This document shows positions 22,624-35,700 of a DNA stretch of 64,000 bases, in pieces. The position numbers and the translations under genes are program-made. This DNA comes from Sclerotinia nivalis (Eukaryota > Ascomycota > Leotiomycetes > Helotiales > Sclerotiniaceae): NCBI GenBank assembly GCA_029531795.1, contig JAPEIS010000018.1:248001-312000 (forward strand), read 5' to 3'. The notes beneath the pieces were generated by a model. It saw only the letters and a list, made by a program, of their open reading frames with translations, was not told where the DNA came from and ran no database searches. How positions within the stretch are numbered: position 1 is the stretch's first letter; every line of letters starts with the position of its first letter.

Positions 22624-25310
22624 ATGGTCAAGAATTCCAAGTCATCGCTGGATCCTGATGACCGTGACACCGTTGATGCCTTCATAACGTGTGAGAGCGT
22701 AGCAGAATGGCTACTCAGCAGTGCTTTCTCATCTGTCAAACTGATTCGACCGGCTGTAGATCATCTGCATATTTCCGTAGAATTCTTCTACGTAAATCTG
22801 GACCTATATCTCGATACATCGTACCTATGAGGCTCCCTGGCATGTTTGATGCAAGTTAGTCCGCCCTTGAAGATGCTAGCTCCTGCAAGTACAGCTACCT
22901 AATCCTCGCGATACTACGAATAGCCCAGGAATCTAAAAGAATTGGAGCAGGTCCCACGCATGATCAAGTGTCTGGCTTTGAAGGCCGAAGCATTCAATGG
23001 CTATTGCACAAGAAGCCGCGAAATCAGTCCCGCGATGAGAAAGGTTTGCTTCGCCATGCAGCTCCAGTTTGGAGAGTTCTTACCGTCTCTATCCAACACG
23101 TACGCGCTGCAGGTGAGCTGAAGCTTTCAGAACGAACAATCATATGTGAACATATGACTAACCTGTTAAATACAGGGTCAGGCGAGCAGAGATATTCTAT
23201 TAATAATAAAAGTACAAGACCTCAGCAACAGATCCACCTGCGCTACGAAGAAGCACCTTTGGAGCTTGCAGAGGCTCTTTCACGGCTGGAAACTCAGCAT
23301 ATCTGGAAATCCAAATGAAAGTCACCAGTCGGTAGACATAGTTATCAGGGTGCTAGCGCCCAAGTTGCGCTGTATCATCATGCTGCCAATCAAAACCAAC
23401 CGTTTTTTCGATCGACTTGGCATTTTTGTAAAGTTTGATGACCTCCTCACACCCGAAGCTGGAGAATTCTTACTCTAGTCGGTCGCCTCGCAGGAGTTGG
23501 TAAAACTAGCATCGCGTCATCCTACGCGGAGAAGAAGTTCTCCGAGCAGTCTTATGATGTGATATAATAGATAGCAGGCGAGAAGGACGCTTCTCTTCAC
23601 AAAAATTTCACTGAAGTTGCCACGCGGTTGAAGCTTCCTGGGGCTCGTTCTACATCTCACGACGAGAACCAAATCCTCGTTCAGAATTGGTTCCAAGATA
23701 CAGGTAGGGTAGTGTTCCGATCTCAATTTCTGAATCCGATGAGATGAGATGAAATAACGCGGGCTTATTTCGATGGTACAGATTGCAAATGGCTCACTAT
23801 CTATGAAAATGTCGAATCGGCCATGACGCTCGCTTCATGGTAGAGCCATAATTACCACACGCAACCGCTTACTTGGCTTTGATCCAGCAGTATCCGGCCT
23901 TGAGTTCATCTCTTGGGATGCTGAGATGGGAGCCGAGTTCCTTCTTTTCCTTATGAAAAAGTGCATAGGTCGGGACATGAAATCCGAGAGCACATCTGCC
24001 CGTATTCTCTCGGAGAAATTAAGCAGACATAATTCAGCTCTCTCTCGCAAATGGCTGGGTTAATCCACGATGGCGAGTACTCTATCCGGGAATTTATGAC
24101 CATATATTTCCAAAATCCACGTCCTGCCCATGCCATGAACGAGCTTGCCAGGTTTTGGAACTTTATATTTGAATTCCTTGACCAGAACAGTTTCTCGCTT
24201 CTAGGCATCATCTCCTTTCTCGAGCCTGAAAACATACCGCAAGAGATTTTTGAGGCTGAGGAGGGCTAGGATTTGCCTTCGGGTCTTGACTTCTCGTAGG
24301 ATAAATTCACAGGGTAGGTGAATGGCAAAACTTCTGAATTCATATTGTTCTAACATGCCTACTGATTCTCTCCAGATTCTCTTCTGCTGTGAGGAAGCTC
24401 ATCACGCGAGCGCTCATCAAGCGAGATAGGGACTCTGGTAACCTAGCTATGCATTGTTTGATCCAAACCCAGTTCCGATACTTCTTGGAGCCGGAACAGC
24501 GCCAAAAAGTCTTCAACGATAGTGCCACACTTTTGTCGCGTGTTATGTCCCAGAGCGAGAAAGAAAAGGAATAACTATATGACGCAGAGGAGGGCTACAA
24601 TCGCTACTTGCAGCATGCACTCAATTTGAGAGATATTGTCAGCGAAGAGAGGGAGACTTCGCACTCATTCAAAGCACCAAAGAAATTCTGTGAAATTCTA
24701 AACGATTACTAGAGGTATGTCACCCCTTGAACCTCAATATGAAAGGAGATAAATATCTGCGATCGAGAAATCCATGCCAATTTTTTGGGGATATTCCCTA
24801 ACAACGAATCATCATATCCATATAGATAGATATCTTTACGAGTATTGCGCCTTCGAAGAGTGTGAGAGAACTTGCTCTGTAAACAGAGTTGCCGTTTCTA
24901 GGCCCACTACCCCGGGGGTCAAGATCGACCTTGAAGGCAGCATCATCTCACCAGGTCCAAGTCATCGAGAAACTTGGAAATCCTCAGAAGGCAGTCGAGC
25001 TATGCGAGCAAGATATTGATATGAGACTTAACGAGTCGCCTCGGAAGCAGATAACTCTTGCTTTTTCGACGTGCAACCTGGGTATCATCTATAGCAGCGC
25101 CAACAACTTCACCTTGGCCTTGGAATGCTTTCAGAAATCCCATTAATGGTGGCTAGTTCACTTTGATAGCAAGAGCGAGAGACGAAAATACGCCGCATCC
25201 ATCCTCATAAGTGAGGCCAGGTGTATGGTTGGCCTCGGAGAACTTGACAAAGCTGAAGAAATGGTTAATACAACTATCGCTCAAGAAGGAGGAAAAGGGT
25301 CTTAATTTCG
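22624..25310 (+). pseudogene. NLR-like NB-ARC/TPR pseudogene
   Basis: Pieces of a fungal STAND NTPase lie in order on the plus strand in changing frames. They are a possible N-terminal piece from 22,624; the P-loop LAGVGKTSIASSYAEKKF (GVGKT codons 23,493-23,507); tandem stops TAA TAG at 23,565-23,570; the Walker B-like KWLTIYENVE near 23,790; the RNBS-B-like RAIITTRN near 23,843 in another frame; LIHDGEYSIREFM; SLLGIISFLEPENIPQEIF; LAMHCLIQTQFRYFL; and TPR-like repeats (NPQKAVELCEQDIDMRL, STCNLGIIYSSANNFTLALECFQKS, LGELDKAEEM) at about 24,960-25,290. Such proteins act in fungal non-self recognition and other signalling. At least several stops and frameshifts make it non-functional. Its 5' limit is uncertain. 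Confidence 0.78.
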
Positions 25311-25587
25311 GTACACTGGCATAGTAAGTGACGTAATTTTAGTGATTCTTTAATCTATAGAACAACTGGTAAGGGGGATTTTGACTGCCGGGCCATGGTG
25401 CCAATTCTGCATCGGAACATTGGATCGATGCCGACGTAGATCTGAATCAGCTGAGGGGTACTTTATAGAGGCACAGAATACCTAGCGGAAGGGTGATCAG
25501 ACCCAGCTCCACCCGTTCAATGCTGGCATCCTATACAAGAATAGAGCGTGGTGTCTTGACTAGGGAAAGATTGAAGCATCGAGTATA

Positions 25588-26290
25588 CTATTCGCAGAGA
25601 GTTGATGATCTGTTGTCTTTGCTTTTCCAATTATGACAGTCTTCGTTTGCAGCAAACAGCAAACACATCAGAGATTCAATTGAGGTGACTGCATTCCACA
25701 GTCGTGCGATACCGGTCAAAGTATCACTGTTAACCCTCTTAATTATAATACGGCCGATCCGATAAAGGGAGTCATAATTCAGACTCGGCTCGTACAAAGT
25801 ATCTTCATAGTTATACCCTGGTGCATGAGTATAAATTTCGCGCTCAGGCTCACGGTCATGAGTATCATCATGCTGGAGTCGTACGAGCGAAACATCTTGC
25901 TTGTAGCTATTGGCCGCCGCAAATCAGTCGACGAGTAGGGACGTGAGCAATTTTCGGCAAGGAGGATGGCGGATGGACGCGAAAAAGTGGCGTCTTCATC
26001 TAAGCTGTCCATGTCCGAAGATATATAGCTGTGGCGCTCGAATTCCGCTTCCAAGATAGGCTTCAGCGTGCCGATGTCCAGCAAAGTATCGAAAACATAG
26101 CTTGCACAATATGTTTCTGCTCCTCTTGGGTAGGCGAGTATCTTGTGGTTTCGAGCATTCGCTGATAAATTCCCTGGATACTTGGATCGTTATCTGTTGA
26201 TAACTCGTAAGCGTCGACTACGAAACACCAGTACCAGACCTCGACTGCAGTTGCTAGGGTTTGTCGGTTGAGAAGTCTCCAGATTCATCC
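25588..26290 (-). pseudogene. Frame-broken remnant of an uncharacterised gene
   Basis: Three protein-like minus-strand stretches follow one another in three different frames: one with WYWCFVVDAYELS (26,290-26,090), one with IGTLKPILEAEFERHSYIS (26,084-25,920), and one with EDTLYEPSLNYDSLYRIG and IARLWNAVTSIESLMCLLF (25,860-25,588). Junctions show no splice signals, so these are probably frameshifts. The composition is that of a real soluble fungal protein but I cannot name the family. Low sequence complexity does not explain it. Confidence 0.45.
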
Positions 26291-26653
26291 GAAACGTGGG
26301 TTCAAGATTTCTTGGAAACAAGATTTCAAATGATAGAAGAAACCGAGCAACCCACTCCGGTCTGAAGTATGTGTGTGAGATAGGTGAAGGACTATGTGTT
26401 TAAGACAAGGACCACATGTGTTTGTTTAATGCATATACATATAAAGATCTACATCAACATCAAAATCATCATCCTCTGATCAACATCCATGGTATTTTAC
26501 AATAAATCATCTACCTATACGCCATTGCTATGCATTGATTTAGAGACCAACGCTCAAAATATCCTACGCCCTCATGATATCAAATTTTATGCTCTCCTTC
26601 TCCCACAGCCCTTTCCTCCTCAGTTCCATTCATGTCATCTCTCAACCCCACTC
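26291..26653. other. Spacer before the RPC2 3' end
   Basis: Non-coding stretch with no recognised feature; probably contains the 3' UTR of the polymerase III gene. Confidence 0.4.
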
Positions 26654-29600
26654 TCATCCACGGACATGACCCGAATGAGGAAATTCATCCTCCAACTTCA
26701 ATCTTACCAAAACATTCATACTAAGCATTTCCTGCACCAACAACTTAGCCGCATATGGCATGGTCATAGTAGAAACCCCCTTTGAACTCTTGCACGTTTG
26801 ACACCAACCCGAATATCCCATCAAACCACACGTTTCACAAATATCCACCTCGTGCGCATCACTACTGAGCATAAGTCTCTCGAGTAATAATTGACTTGCA
26901 CCATATGCAATAAGACAATCTCTTTCCATCTCTCCCAAACGAAGACCACCATCTCTAGATCTACCTTCTGTGGGTTGGCGTGTGAGAATAGCACGGGGAC
27001 CGCGAGATCGAGAATGCATTTTATCTTGAACCATGTGCTTGAGCTTTTGATAGTAGATTGGACCGAAGAAGACGTAGGCTGGTAAAGATTCTCCAGTGAT
27101 ACCACTTGTGACGAAATCTTTACCCGAGTAACTAAATCCTTTGTCGATTAAGATCTTGCCCATAACATCGACATTACTACCTCCAAAACAGGTACCGTAT
27201 TCAAGAGAGCCATTAACAACACCGGCTTTTCCTGAAAGCAGCTCCAACATTTTACCAACTGTCATACGAGATGGGAAACCGTGAGGATTCATGATAATAT
27301 CAGGAGTAACTCCAGAATCGGCAAAAGGCATATCTTCTTGATTGACAATGATACCAACAACACCTTTTTGACCATGGCGAGATGAAAATTTATCTCCTAG
27401 CTCAGGTCTTCTGGTTTGTCGAGTTTGAACTTTGAGGACTGTGCTTTCATTCTCGGTTTGTGAGAGCATGACCTTATCGATGTAAGCATGATCGTGTAGT
27501 TTGTAACCCATTGGTGCAGGTTTCATATCATTTGAACCATAATCATTGCCCATCCCGGATGAATTTGGATTTGAAGGAGATTCCTTATTCAGATAAGTCT
27601 CGCCAGCATTAATTCTCTCACCGACCATCGCAATTCCATCAACTCCCAGTATCCTATGTTTTGCAATAGGTTTACCATTCTCGCCAACCTGCCTATCGGC
27701 AATACGATCTTGAGACCGATTAGGGTATTTCTTCAATTGTGTCGAGTATTTACGGAACACCTGGCAACGTCCAAATCCACGATCACAGGAGGCTTTATTG
27801 AGAACAAGGGCATCCTCAATATCGTAACCTGAAAATGACATGACAGCGACCGTCGCGTTTTGACCAGCTGGAAGTTTATCGTACTTGATTAATTCTATCG
27901 TACGAGTCTTAACCATAGGTTGTTGTGGATAGACCATAAGATAAAGTAAAGTGTCAATACGAGAAAATTGATTGTATGCAATAGCTCCAATAGCTTGCTT
28001 GCCCATAGCACATTGATATGTGTTTCTGGGAGATTGATTGTGATGAGGGTAGGGGATAAGTCCTGCAACTGCTCCTAGGACAGTGAAAGGTTCAATTTCA
28101 AGATGCGTTGTCGCTTCGTTGATATAGTTTTCTCTAATGGCAATATTAGAATCGTTCTCCTCATTACAGTCAACATATTCGAGGAGTCCTTTATATAAGA
28201 AATCGTCGAAATCCATCGTTCCCTTTCTCAGCTCTTCGAGATGGCGTTTTGTGACCTTTGGTTTTTGGTTCTCCACAATGATTAGAGGTCTACAAATTCG
28301 ACCTTCATCTGTAGCAATGTGAACAGATGTGCTGTGATGGTTGATAAAAATGCTGATATACTCCGAAATACGACCCATGCGTCGAAACTTTCGAAAGGAG
28401 TTGAGGAACTTTTTGGGCTGCCGAGTAAGGGCAAGAGGTGTTCCATTAACAAAGATAACATACGCTCCCTTCTCATAAATTTCCTTTCCGCTCATGGAAA
28501 CGATGTCTTCTGCACCAAGAACGAAAGTCAATTTTTTGACCGGTTCCTCATCGTCATACGTAGTAATATGAGTCATGAGTGCCAAATTCTTGACCAGTCC
28601 ACAAGCTTCTCCCTCAGGAGTATCGGATGTACAAAGCATGCCAAATTGCGAAGGTTGTAAAGCTCTCGGTCCACTGACTTTCCTGGTCTTCTCAAACTGA
28701 CTGCTGATTCTGGTCATCATTCCAAGAGCACTGATATAGCTGAGTCTACTCAGGACGTGAGTAACACCTGCCCGTTCCATCTTGAATCGTTTCAAACTCC
28801 AATTTCCTGTCGAAATAGCACGGTTCATACCAATGGTAATGTAATTACCGTGAGACTGCATATGATTGTATGCATCAAACTCCATACCCCTATTAGGCTT
28901 TTTCAAAACTTTATCGATATTCATCTTCAGATCAGTGTTGAACTTCTTGAATAAATCCTCAAAAAGCAAAGAAAGAAGTTGCCCAGCAAGTTCCAAGCGT
29001 TTATTACCAACATAATCTCGATCATCAACAAGCTTGGGGTTTACCATCGCCATGAGGACTCGGCGAACCATAAAACAAATATAGAGTGCCTTTGGGCGGA
29101 AGTCTAGTCCAACGACCGGAACATGTGTAATTATGATGTTCGCGAGGGCTTCGAGAGCATCACCAATATAATTGCGACGCTGAGGCCCTCCTCCTGGTGC
29201 TCTTGCTCGGCTACCCATTTTTACACGAGCTCCAATATATTCAAGAGCTTGATGTTGAGTGTGGACACCGAGCTTAGTGGCTTCTTCGAAATTTACTGAA
29301 AATTCGTCTTGATATCTCTCATCAGATCCAGCGACTAAAAGTAACAATTCATGATCCGATTGTATTCCCATGGCCTTTAGGACAATCACGATCGGTAAAG
29401 CTTCTTGCAGGATATTATGCTGAAGAGAGATTCGTTCCTTTTTAAGCATTACATAACTTTTCGATTTGCGCTCGTGCGTAGAACTGTTGAGGGTTAGCAA
29501 TGACATCAGAGTACGGGAAATATTTACTGACCTAGTAACGGACGCAGAAACAATTCCTTTCTTTGGGTCTGCTTCGATAATGACCCTGTTCTTGCTGAGT

Positions 29601-30555
29601 TGTTCCTGAACCAGGATGACCTTTTCTGTCCCATTGACAACGAAATAGCCTCCAGGATCCAAAGCACACTCATTCATATGAGCCATTTGGCGATCGTTCT
29701 TCCCATTCAGCCGACATTTGGAACTTTTCAACATGATAGGCATTCTGCCAATCGCGATATTCTTCCTAGCTACAATAGTCCTCCCTCGCATGTATTTGAT
29801 GTCGACCCTAATTGGCGCTGCATAGGTCATATCACGAAGACGGCATTCGTTCGGTGTAATTTCATTTTGCGGTTTGCGATCATCATAGTCCATTCGTTCG
29901 GGCTCACCAACACGAATATCGGTATATCTACCAATTGTTAGTGAATTACACACATATTTCTGCAATGAGTTTCAACTGACTCCAACCAGAATTTAGGGTC
30001 CACCTCACTGGTAACTCTTTTGTTTGCCTTAACAATATCCTTGATTTCGTGCTCGACAAAGTAGTTGAAGGAGTCAATATGCTGTTTGACAAGACCTTTG
30101 ACTTTCAAGAAAGCCGGTACCAGATTCCATTTATCCTAAGGCGCATTAGAAAATGTGCTAAGAATTCCTCGAGGGGTTTATACCTTCGCTGTACTGATCG
30201 GATCCGTCAAACTCTTTCCATCGTAGAATGGCTCGAGTAAGGCGGCAAAGCCCTGTAGTAATTGTCAATGAAAGCTCCAGAATGGAGTGAGAAGCATCTT
30301 TACATCATCATCTCGTTTGGGCGCAGGTCCTACAACCGTAGCTTGTCTTGTTTTCGTCGCTCTCTTGCGTTTGGGATTCTCGGGTTCTATCCAAGGTCCA
30401 TCGACTTCATGCGCAGATTCTTGAGCCTAGATTTGGAATAAGCTGTCTGCCATAATAATTCGAACAGGTTTATTTACCTTTTTCACAGAGCTTGCTTCAA
30501 CTGTAGCTTCTACTGTAGCTTCTACAGGCCCAGCAACTTTCTTCTTAGGAGGCAT
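26654..30555 (-). CDS. RET1: RNA polymerase III second-largest subunit (RPC2/Ret1)
   Basis: Six exons on the minus strand: 30555-30478, 30426-30304, 30252-30184, 30135-29981, 29927-29532 and 29483-26654, giving 1,216 residues. The N-terminus has [22 protein letters not shown], matching Pol III and not Pol I or II. Later motifs are [49 protein letters not shown] (catalytic-centre loop), [16 protein letters not shown] and a C-terminal zinc ribbon [16 protein letters not shown]. The complex transcribes tRNA, 5S rRNA and U6. Two introns use the rare GTCAGT donor; the 48-nt one at 29,484-29,531 is in frame and would add 16 residues if retained, but splicing restores the family's [12 protein letters not shown] Lys-rich N-terminal tail precedes the conserved start. 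Confidence 0.96.
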
Positions 30556-32792
30556 CTTAAATTGATGGGTGTGTGCATCAACAAGATTCAGTCGGTGGAT
30601 TCAAAAATTAAAATTATTAGGTTGGTTACTTACAAAGTTATCGGTCAAAGTTTATTTTACGCCGAATACCCCGCGAGCTCTTAAGAGCCAATTATTTGAT
30701 AACGCTAAGATATGGACCATGCAAGGCTACCAGGCTGACAGTGCACTACTCAGCCTTGTATATCCATGGCTTGTTTGGAACAATCATCATCACGATACCG
30801 AGTTCATAGCCCATAGTGAACGTTACCTATATCTAGATAGAAAAAGGCTTTTCAAATTCAACTGGTTTCGAATGAAGTTGAAGGAATTGAAAAATTATAC
30901 AAACACCCTTATTAGTTTTATATGAATAAGTCTAGATTCATCCTTATTTGCACTACTGTATCTGCAAGGCACAGCTACAGTAGTTCTATGGCTTTTTGCT
31001 TCCTAGAGTACTAAGATGCTTTGCTCGCATCAACAGACACTCATTTTCCCAGATTTCTAAATTTGGAGCATAACGCTTCACCGCCAGATCTGATATATTT
31101 TTTGCTCTCTATCATTTGCACGCCACAGAACAAGAACCCACTCTCGGTCACTCAGAATTCAATGTCGTGACAACTTGAATGATAAATGAGGAGATTTGAC
31201 TTAGCATGCCAGTCTCATGGCAAAAGTAACAATGGTTTGGAAGAATTTCCTATAATTTTCCTTTCAAAAGCCTACTGCTGTTTTTAATGCTCCCGAGAGA
31301 GACTAACGTCATTAAGTTGCAGTTGACTTTCTGTTTGATTCGAGGATCCGGAGTCGCATGCAGAAGATCGTGACCAAAATTGATTGGAGACGCATTAGGT
31401 ATGTTTGGTACTCCACAGTTAAAACTTTGCCACTGGTAGCTTGCGAATCAATTAGGAGTGGAATTTCAAAGGTCTGAAAGAGGCAAATTTGTGATTGTTC
31501 CTGCGAACAATTGTGGATTTATCATTCTACGGATGCAGCTTAAGGTGCATACTTAGGTGCTGAAGTACAGTACCTCAAGTACATGATGGATTAACAGTCG
31601 ATCCAAATGAGATCATTAGACGTCGATGAAAAATAGAAAGAATTTGGATGTGTGCAGTACGTTTTGGTTCAAAATTGAGAAAAGGTTCGAGAGGCTCATA
31701 GAGTCAAGGTCTTTTAATAGGTTGAAGGGAGAAGCCAGAACACTCCGAGGATGGAGGGAGGATGGAGACCGGGGATGGCTGTCAATGTTTCATTAACGCC
31801 CCGCCTCAAAGTAGTATCGAAAGTATCTGAGATTAGGGATCATGGCGCCCCGTGATTACCTAGGGATTTCCTCATTTTTGCTCATTGCACGAGAATGCGA
31901 CATGTCGCATTCACATTCACGCCTCATTAATATTTTCAAAGCTCACCGTTACCATTGGGAATTGATGTCAAGTAGGTTGGGCAAAAAGTGCTTTGATCCT
32001 GCCAGTGTCTGCCAACTGTACGGAAGTTGCTGCACGTTACTGAGAGTTTATAATCCCTGATTGATTGGCCAGAACAACAAACTACTACCCCTCGAATCAC
32101 TTCGAATCAGGGTCCATCTTAGCAGTTATTAATGTGGGAGGTGAGAAGGAAACAAAAAAGGGGAAATACTCAAATGAAAATATACAAACCTTTTTTATAT
32201 CTAAATCACATATATGTTGTTATCGAGTTGTAAATTTGAGTGTACTGATCATACTCGGTTGGGTGCAGACATGAATGGAAGGGAGCAAGTTTGACACTTT
32301 GCCAATAGCTTTCTACCTATCACCGACCTATCTCAATTTGCCGCAACCTCTTTTCTGTAAAATTGATTTGACTCGAGAAACACTATAATATGTATTTGGA
32401 TCTATCATATCCTAATAACCTAGAGAGACTACCAGACTTCCGCCATACCCATAAAAATCTTAGATATCTTGTAAGCATCAATCCTTTGGGCACGTCCACA
32501 CATCTTAGCGTGGTAGCGTCTAAGGTTATCCTCGTTTAGCGCCATCAACCTCCCAACTTCTGTATACACTCGTTTTGACACAACATTTCGTTTCCCGCGC
32601 CTGGATGTCCAGGACGAGGAGGATTTTTTTTGGATTGTTTTCATATTTTGTAGGTGAGTTAAATTGTGAAGCGTATGGGTGATTTATTCTCAATATAGTC
32701 GCGCATCTCACCCCACGTCAAAACCTCACTCCAGCCAGCCTTCAATTGCGCATTTCCAAGTCTGACCGATCACAGTCATATAGATAATCATT
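30556..32792. other. 2.2-kb gene-free region upstream of RPC2 and the Puf gene
   Basis: Divergent promoters of RPC2 (minus) and the Puf gene (plus) flank this stretch. Frames up to about 118 codons occur but none looks protein-like. I found no tRNA or 5S gene by eye. It is long for such a promoter region. Confidence 0.4.
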
Positions 32793-35700
32793 ATGGCATA
32801 TCCGAATAGCACTAGTGATCGAATGGACGAGCTACGATTTCGCAGCCAGCAGACTTCGAGGAATGATGCATCTATGCTCGGCCTTGTTTCTCCGCGAAAT
32901 GGCAACCGAATGTCACAATCATTACAACAGCAAGATAGTCGTGGAGGATTGACGAGAAGGTTCACTACTGATTCAGGGAGAGTGCCAACGATCACTTCTA
33001 TTACCAACCAGCGCAGCACGCAAGAAACTCAAGAATACGGTCCCTCAGTAAGCCAATTGAATTTGCCTATTCGATCACAATTGCTATTGTCCTGCAACGG
33101 TTCTATTCTGATTTTCGAGCCATTGTAAAATTCGTTTTCACACTATAGCATTTACTGACATTTTTTTTTACAATAGACTTACCATAAAGTACAACTGGTA
33201 AGCACCCATTCTACTGCCAGCCTCCTCTTTCTTCTAGAAAAAAGCAAACTTGCACATTCTCTTCAGTGCAAAGCGCTTCTTAACATCTCCCAATTTTCAA
33301 CCCGCATATCAAGAACTGACACTGCTATCAGTTAGAGAAAAAGAAACTCGAATACGAGCGACTCCGTGAACAAAAAAGGCGCTTCGAGGCGGAGATGCAA
33401 TTGTTGGACTTACAACAACGAAGAGAAGAACAGGAGTTACAGCAAATGCAAGAAGACCTTGGTAGATCAAGTAACAATAATAACAACGCAGGCCATCAAT
33501 CAGAACCAACCACACCACCAGAATATAGAGAATCTTCATCAGGGTTTCCTTCAGCATTTTCTCGTCCCAACAGATATTCGACATCTAGTATTACCTCTCC
33601 TCCAGGTCTCTACAATCGCCCAGGAAGATCTGGCTCTCAACTCACATCACCAAAATCTGGAATCATGCAATCCAGACTCGTGATTGATGATAAGCTACCT
33701 TCCAAGTCCGTGCCAGGCTCGCGCCGCAATTCAGATGAAGATGAGAAGGAAGAAGCAGTAAGACAAGATCCGACCAGCCATCGTTCTACCAATGCGTACG
33801 TATTGAAATTTACTTGCACTCTGATGTGAACGTCTATTTCCTGCTCATTGCCATCAAACTTTTTTTTGTGGGGAGCTGCCTAGAAGATAACAAAAAGACC
33901 CCGCATATCTTTTCATGTTCATTCACTGCACAAGTACATGTTTATGGGGGCTGTGGCTTGCTTCTTCGTCTCTAGGTATGCCAGTGGCTAGCTTCTGCTT
34001 CAACATAACATTCATTCTAGTTTACGCCTGGCTACTGCTCAAAGTAGAGCAGCACTTGCACTTCAGCTTTGAATTCATGCCACATGCGGAGCGGAGCTGC
34101 TTGTGCTCGAGGCACCGCAGCTTTCAAAGACCTTGAAGATTTTGTTCTTGGGAAAGTTCTTAAAAGACAGCATTTTTACCTTTTATCTTCCTGATGATTC
34201 CTTATGGTTTTTACAATGCAAAGGTGAAAATGGTTGAATCGAAAGAGGTTGTGGGTATATCCAAATTGTCTCGCTTCCTTCCGCTTTGACCTCAATATAC
34301 CTTCCAAATTACCTCACCACCTTCAATATCTGCCGATATATTCACTCTATTGGATTGGACAGGAATGGTTCGATTGATCTAACTGCCTATTTGCTATTGT
34401 CTTTACCTCAACAATACCCTCTGCCACTAGTGCCGTCGTCCTACCAACCTTCTTTCTTCCTCAACTATTCTTCAACTCTCCATCTTCAACCTTCAAACTT
34501 ACAACCTTTCAATTTCTGATCCTTAACAATTCCCTTATTGCTTGCTGGACAAGACTTCACTTCAAAAGAAATCCAAATCGATATCATTCTTTTCAATATC
34601 CTCAACATACTTTCCATTTCCCTATTTCTCCGTATTTGATTCCAATCAACCTCAATTTTTGCCCTTTCATCTCCGACCCACAAGATTCGAATCAAGCATA
34701 CTAATACACCCCAAGTCTTAACAGATATTCTATGCCAGTTACTAAGTCTCGCAACGGTATGCACGACATGTTGTCCCTTGACCAAACCAACACCACTCGT
34801 TTTCTCTTCGGCGAAGATGAAAATGCAGCACCTGGAAGTGTTGACAAGTATTTGAACATGAATGCTACTGATGACAAATTTCCAATTCTTGTTCGTCGCG
34901 ACGAGTATCCCGGTTTGGTAAGCAAATTTAAAAAAAAAAAAAAAAATTCACTCGTCTATGCTGACCGCTCTATGCAGCTTTCCGCTTCTTCTGCAGCACT
35001 TGACTTAGCTTTATCTCAATCACCTGCACCAGAATCCAACGCAAATAGTTGGAGTTCGTTTGCCCGTCATCGACCAAATCAACAAAGCCTTCCAATGAAT
35101 AGCCTTCAGTCGCCTCAACAAGTCGCAACATCTGTGACTCAATCTAGCTCTGCGGAGTCTCCCATCAGTGTCCGCCCATCGTACCGTCATTCCTTGGATT
35201 TGAAGTTCTTTGAAGGCCCGCAGGATGGCAGTGCCCAAGTAGCCTCTCCACCAAAGCACATCCAAGCCACACCACCTAAGCTTCAATCATCCTATTCTGC
35301 CAACGACGTTCCGACAGTCCGCACAGGTACGAACGGCATGCAAAGCAACAATAATACGCCTAACTCACACGCTCAACAACACTTGCACAATCATAATGCC
35401 AGCTTGGGCCGCATTCCACCAAACGCTATGAACAGACTTAGTCGTGAGATGACTTCTGGAGACAATGGTAGTCTGCGTGAGGCTCAGAATGGTGGCTATC
35501 AGTCGATCCAGTCTGCCTTGCAAGCCAGTGCTGCGCCATTCGGTCCAGCTTTGACACAAGGTATGCCACAAGGCATGTCGCAAGCTCAAATGTCGCCATC
35601 TGTATCCTCTCCTACTGGCCAACAAAATTACCCTGCACAAGTTCCTGGCTACTACAATAATTATGGCATGCACATGATGAGCTTGGGAATGCAGAACATG

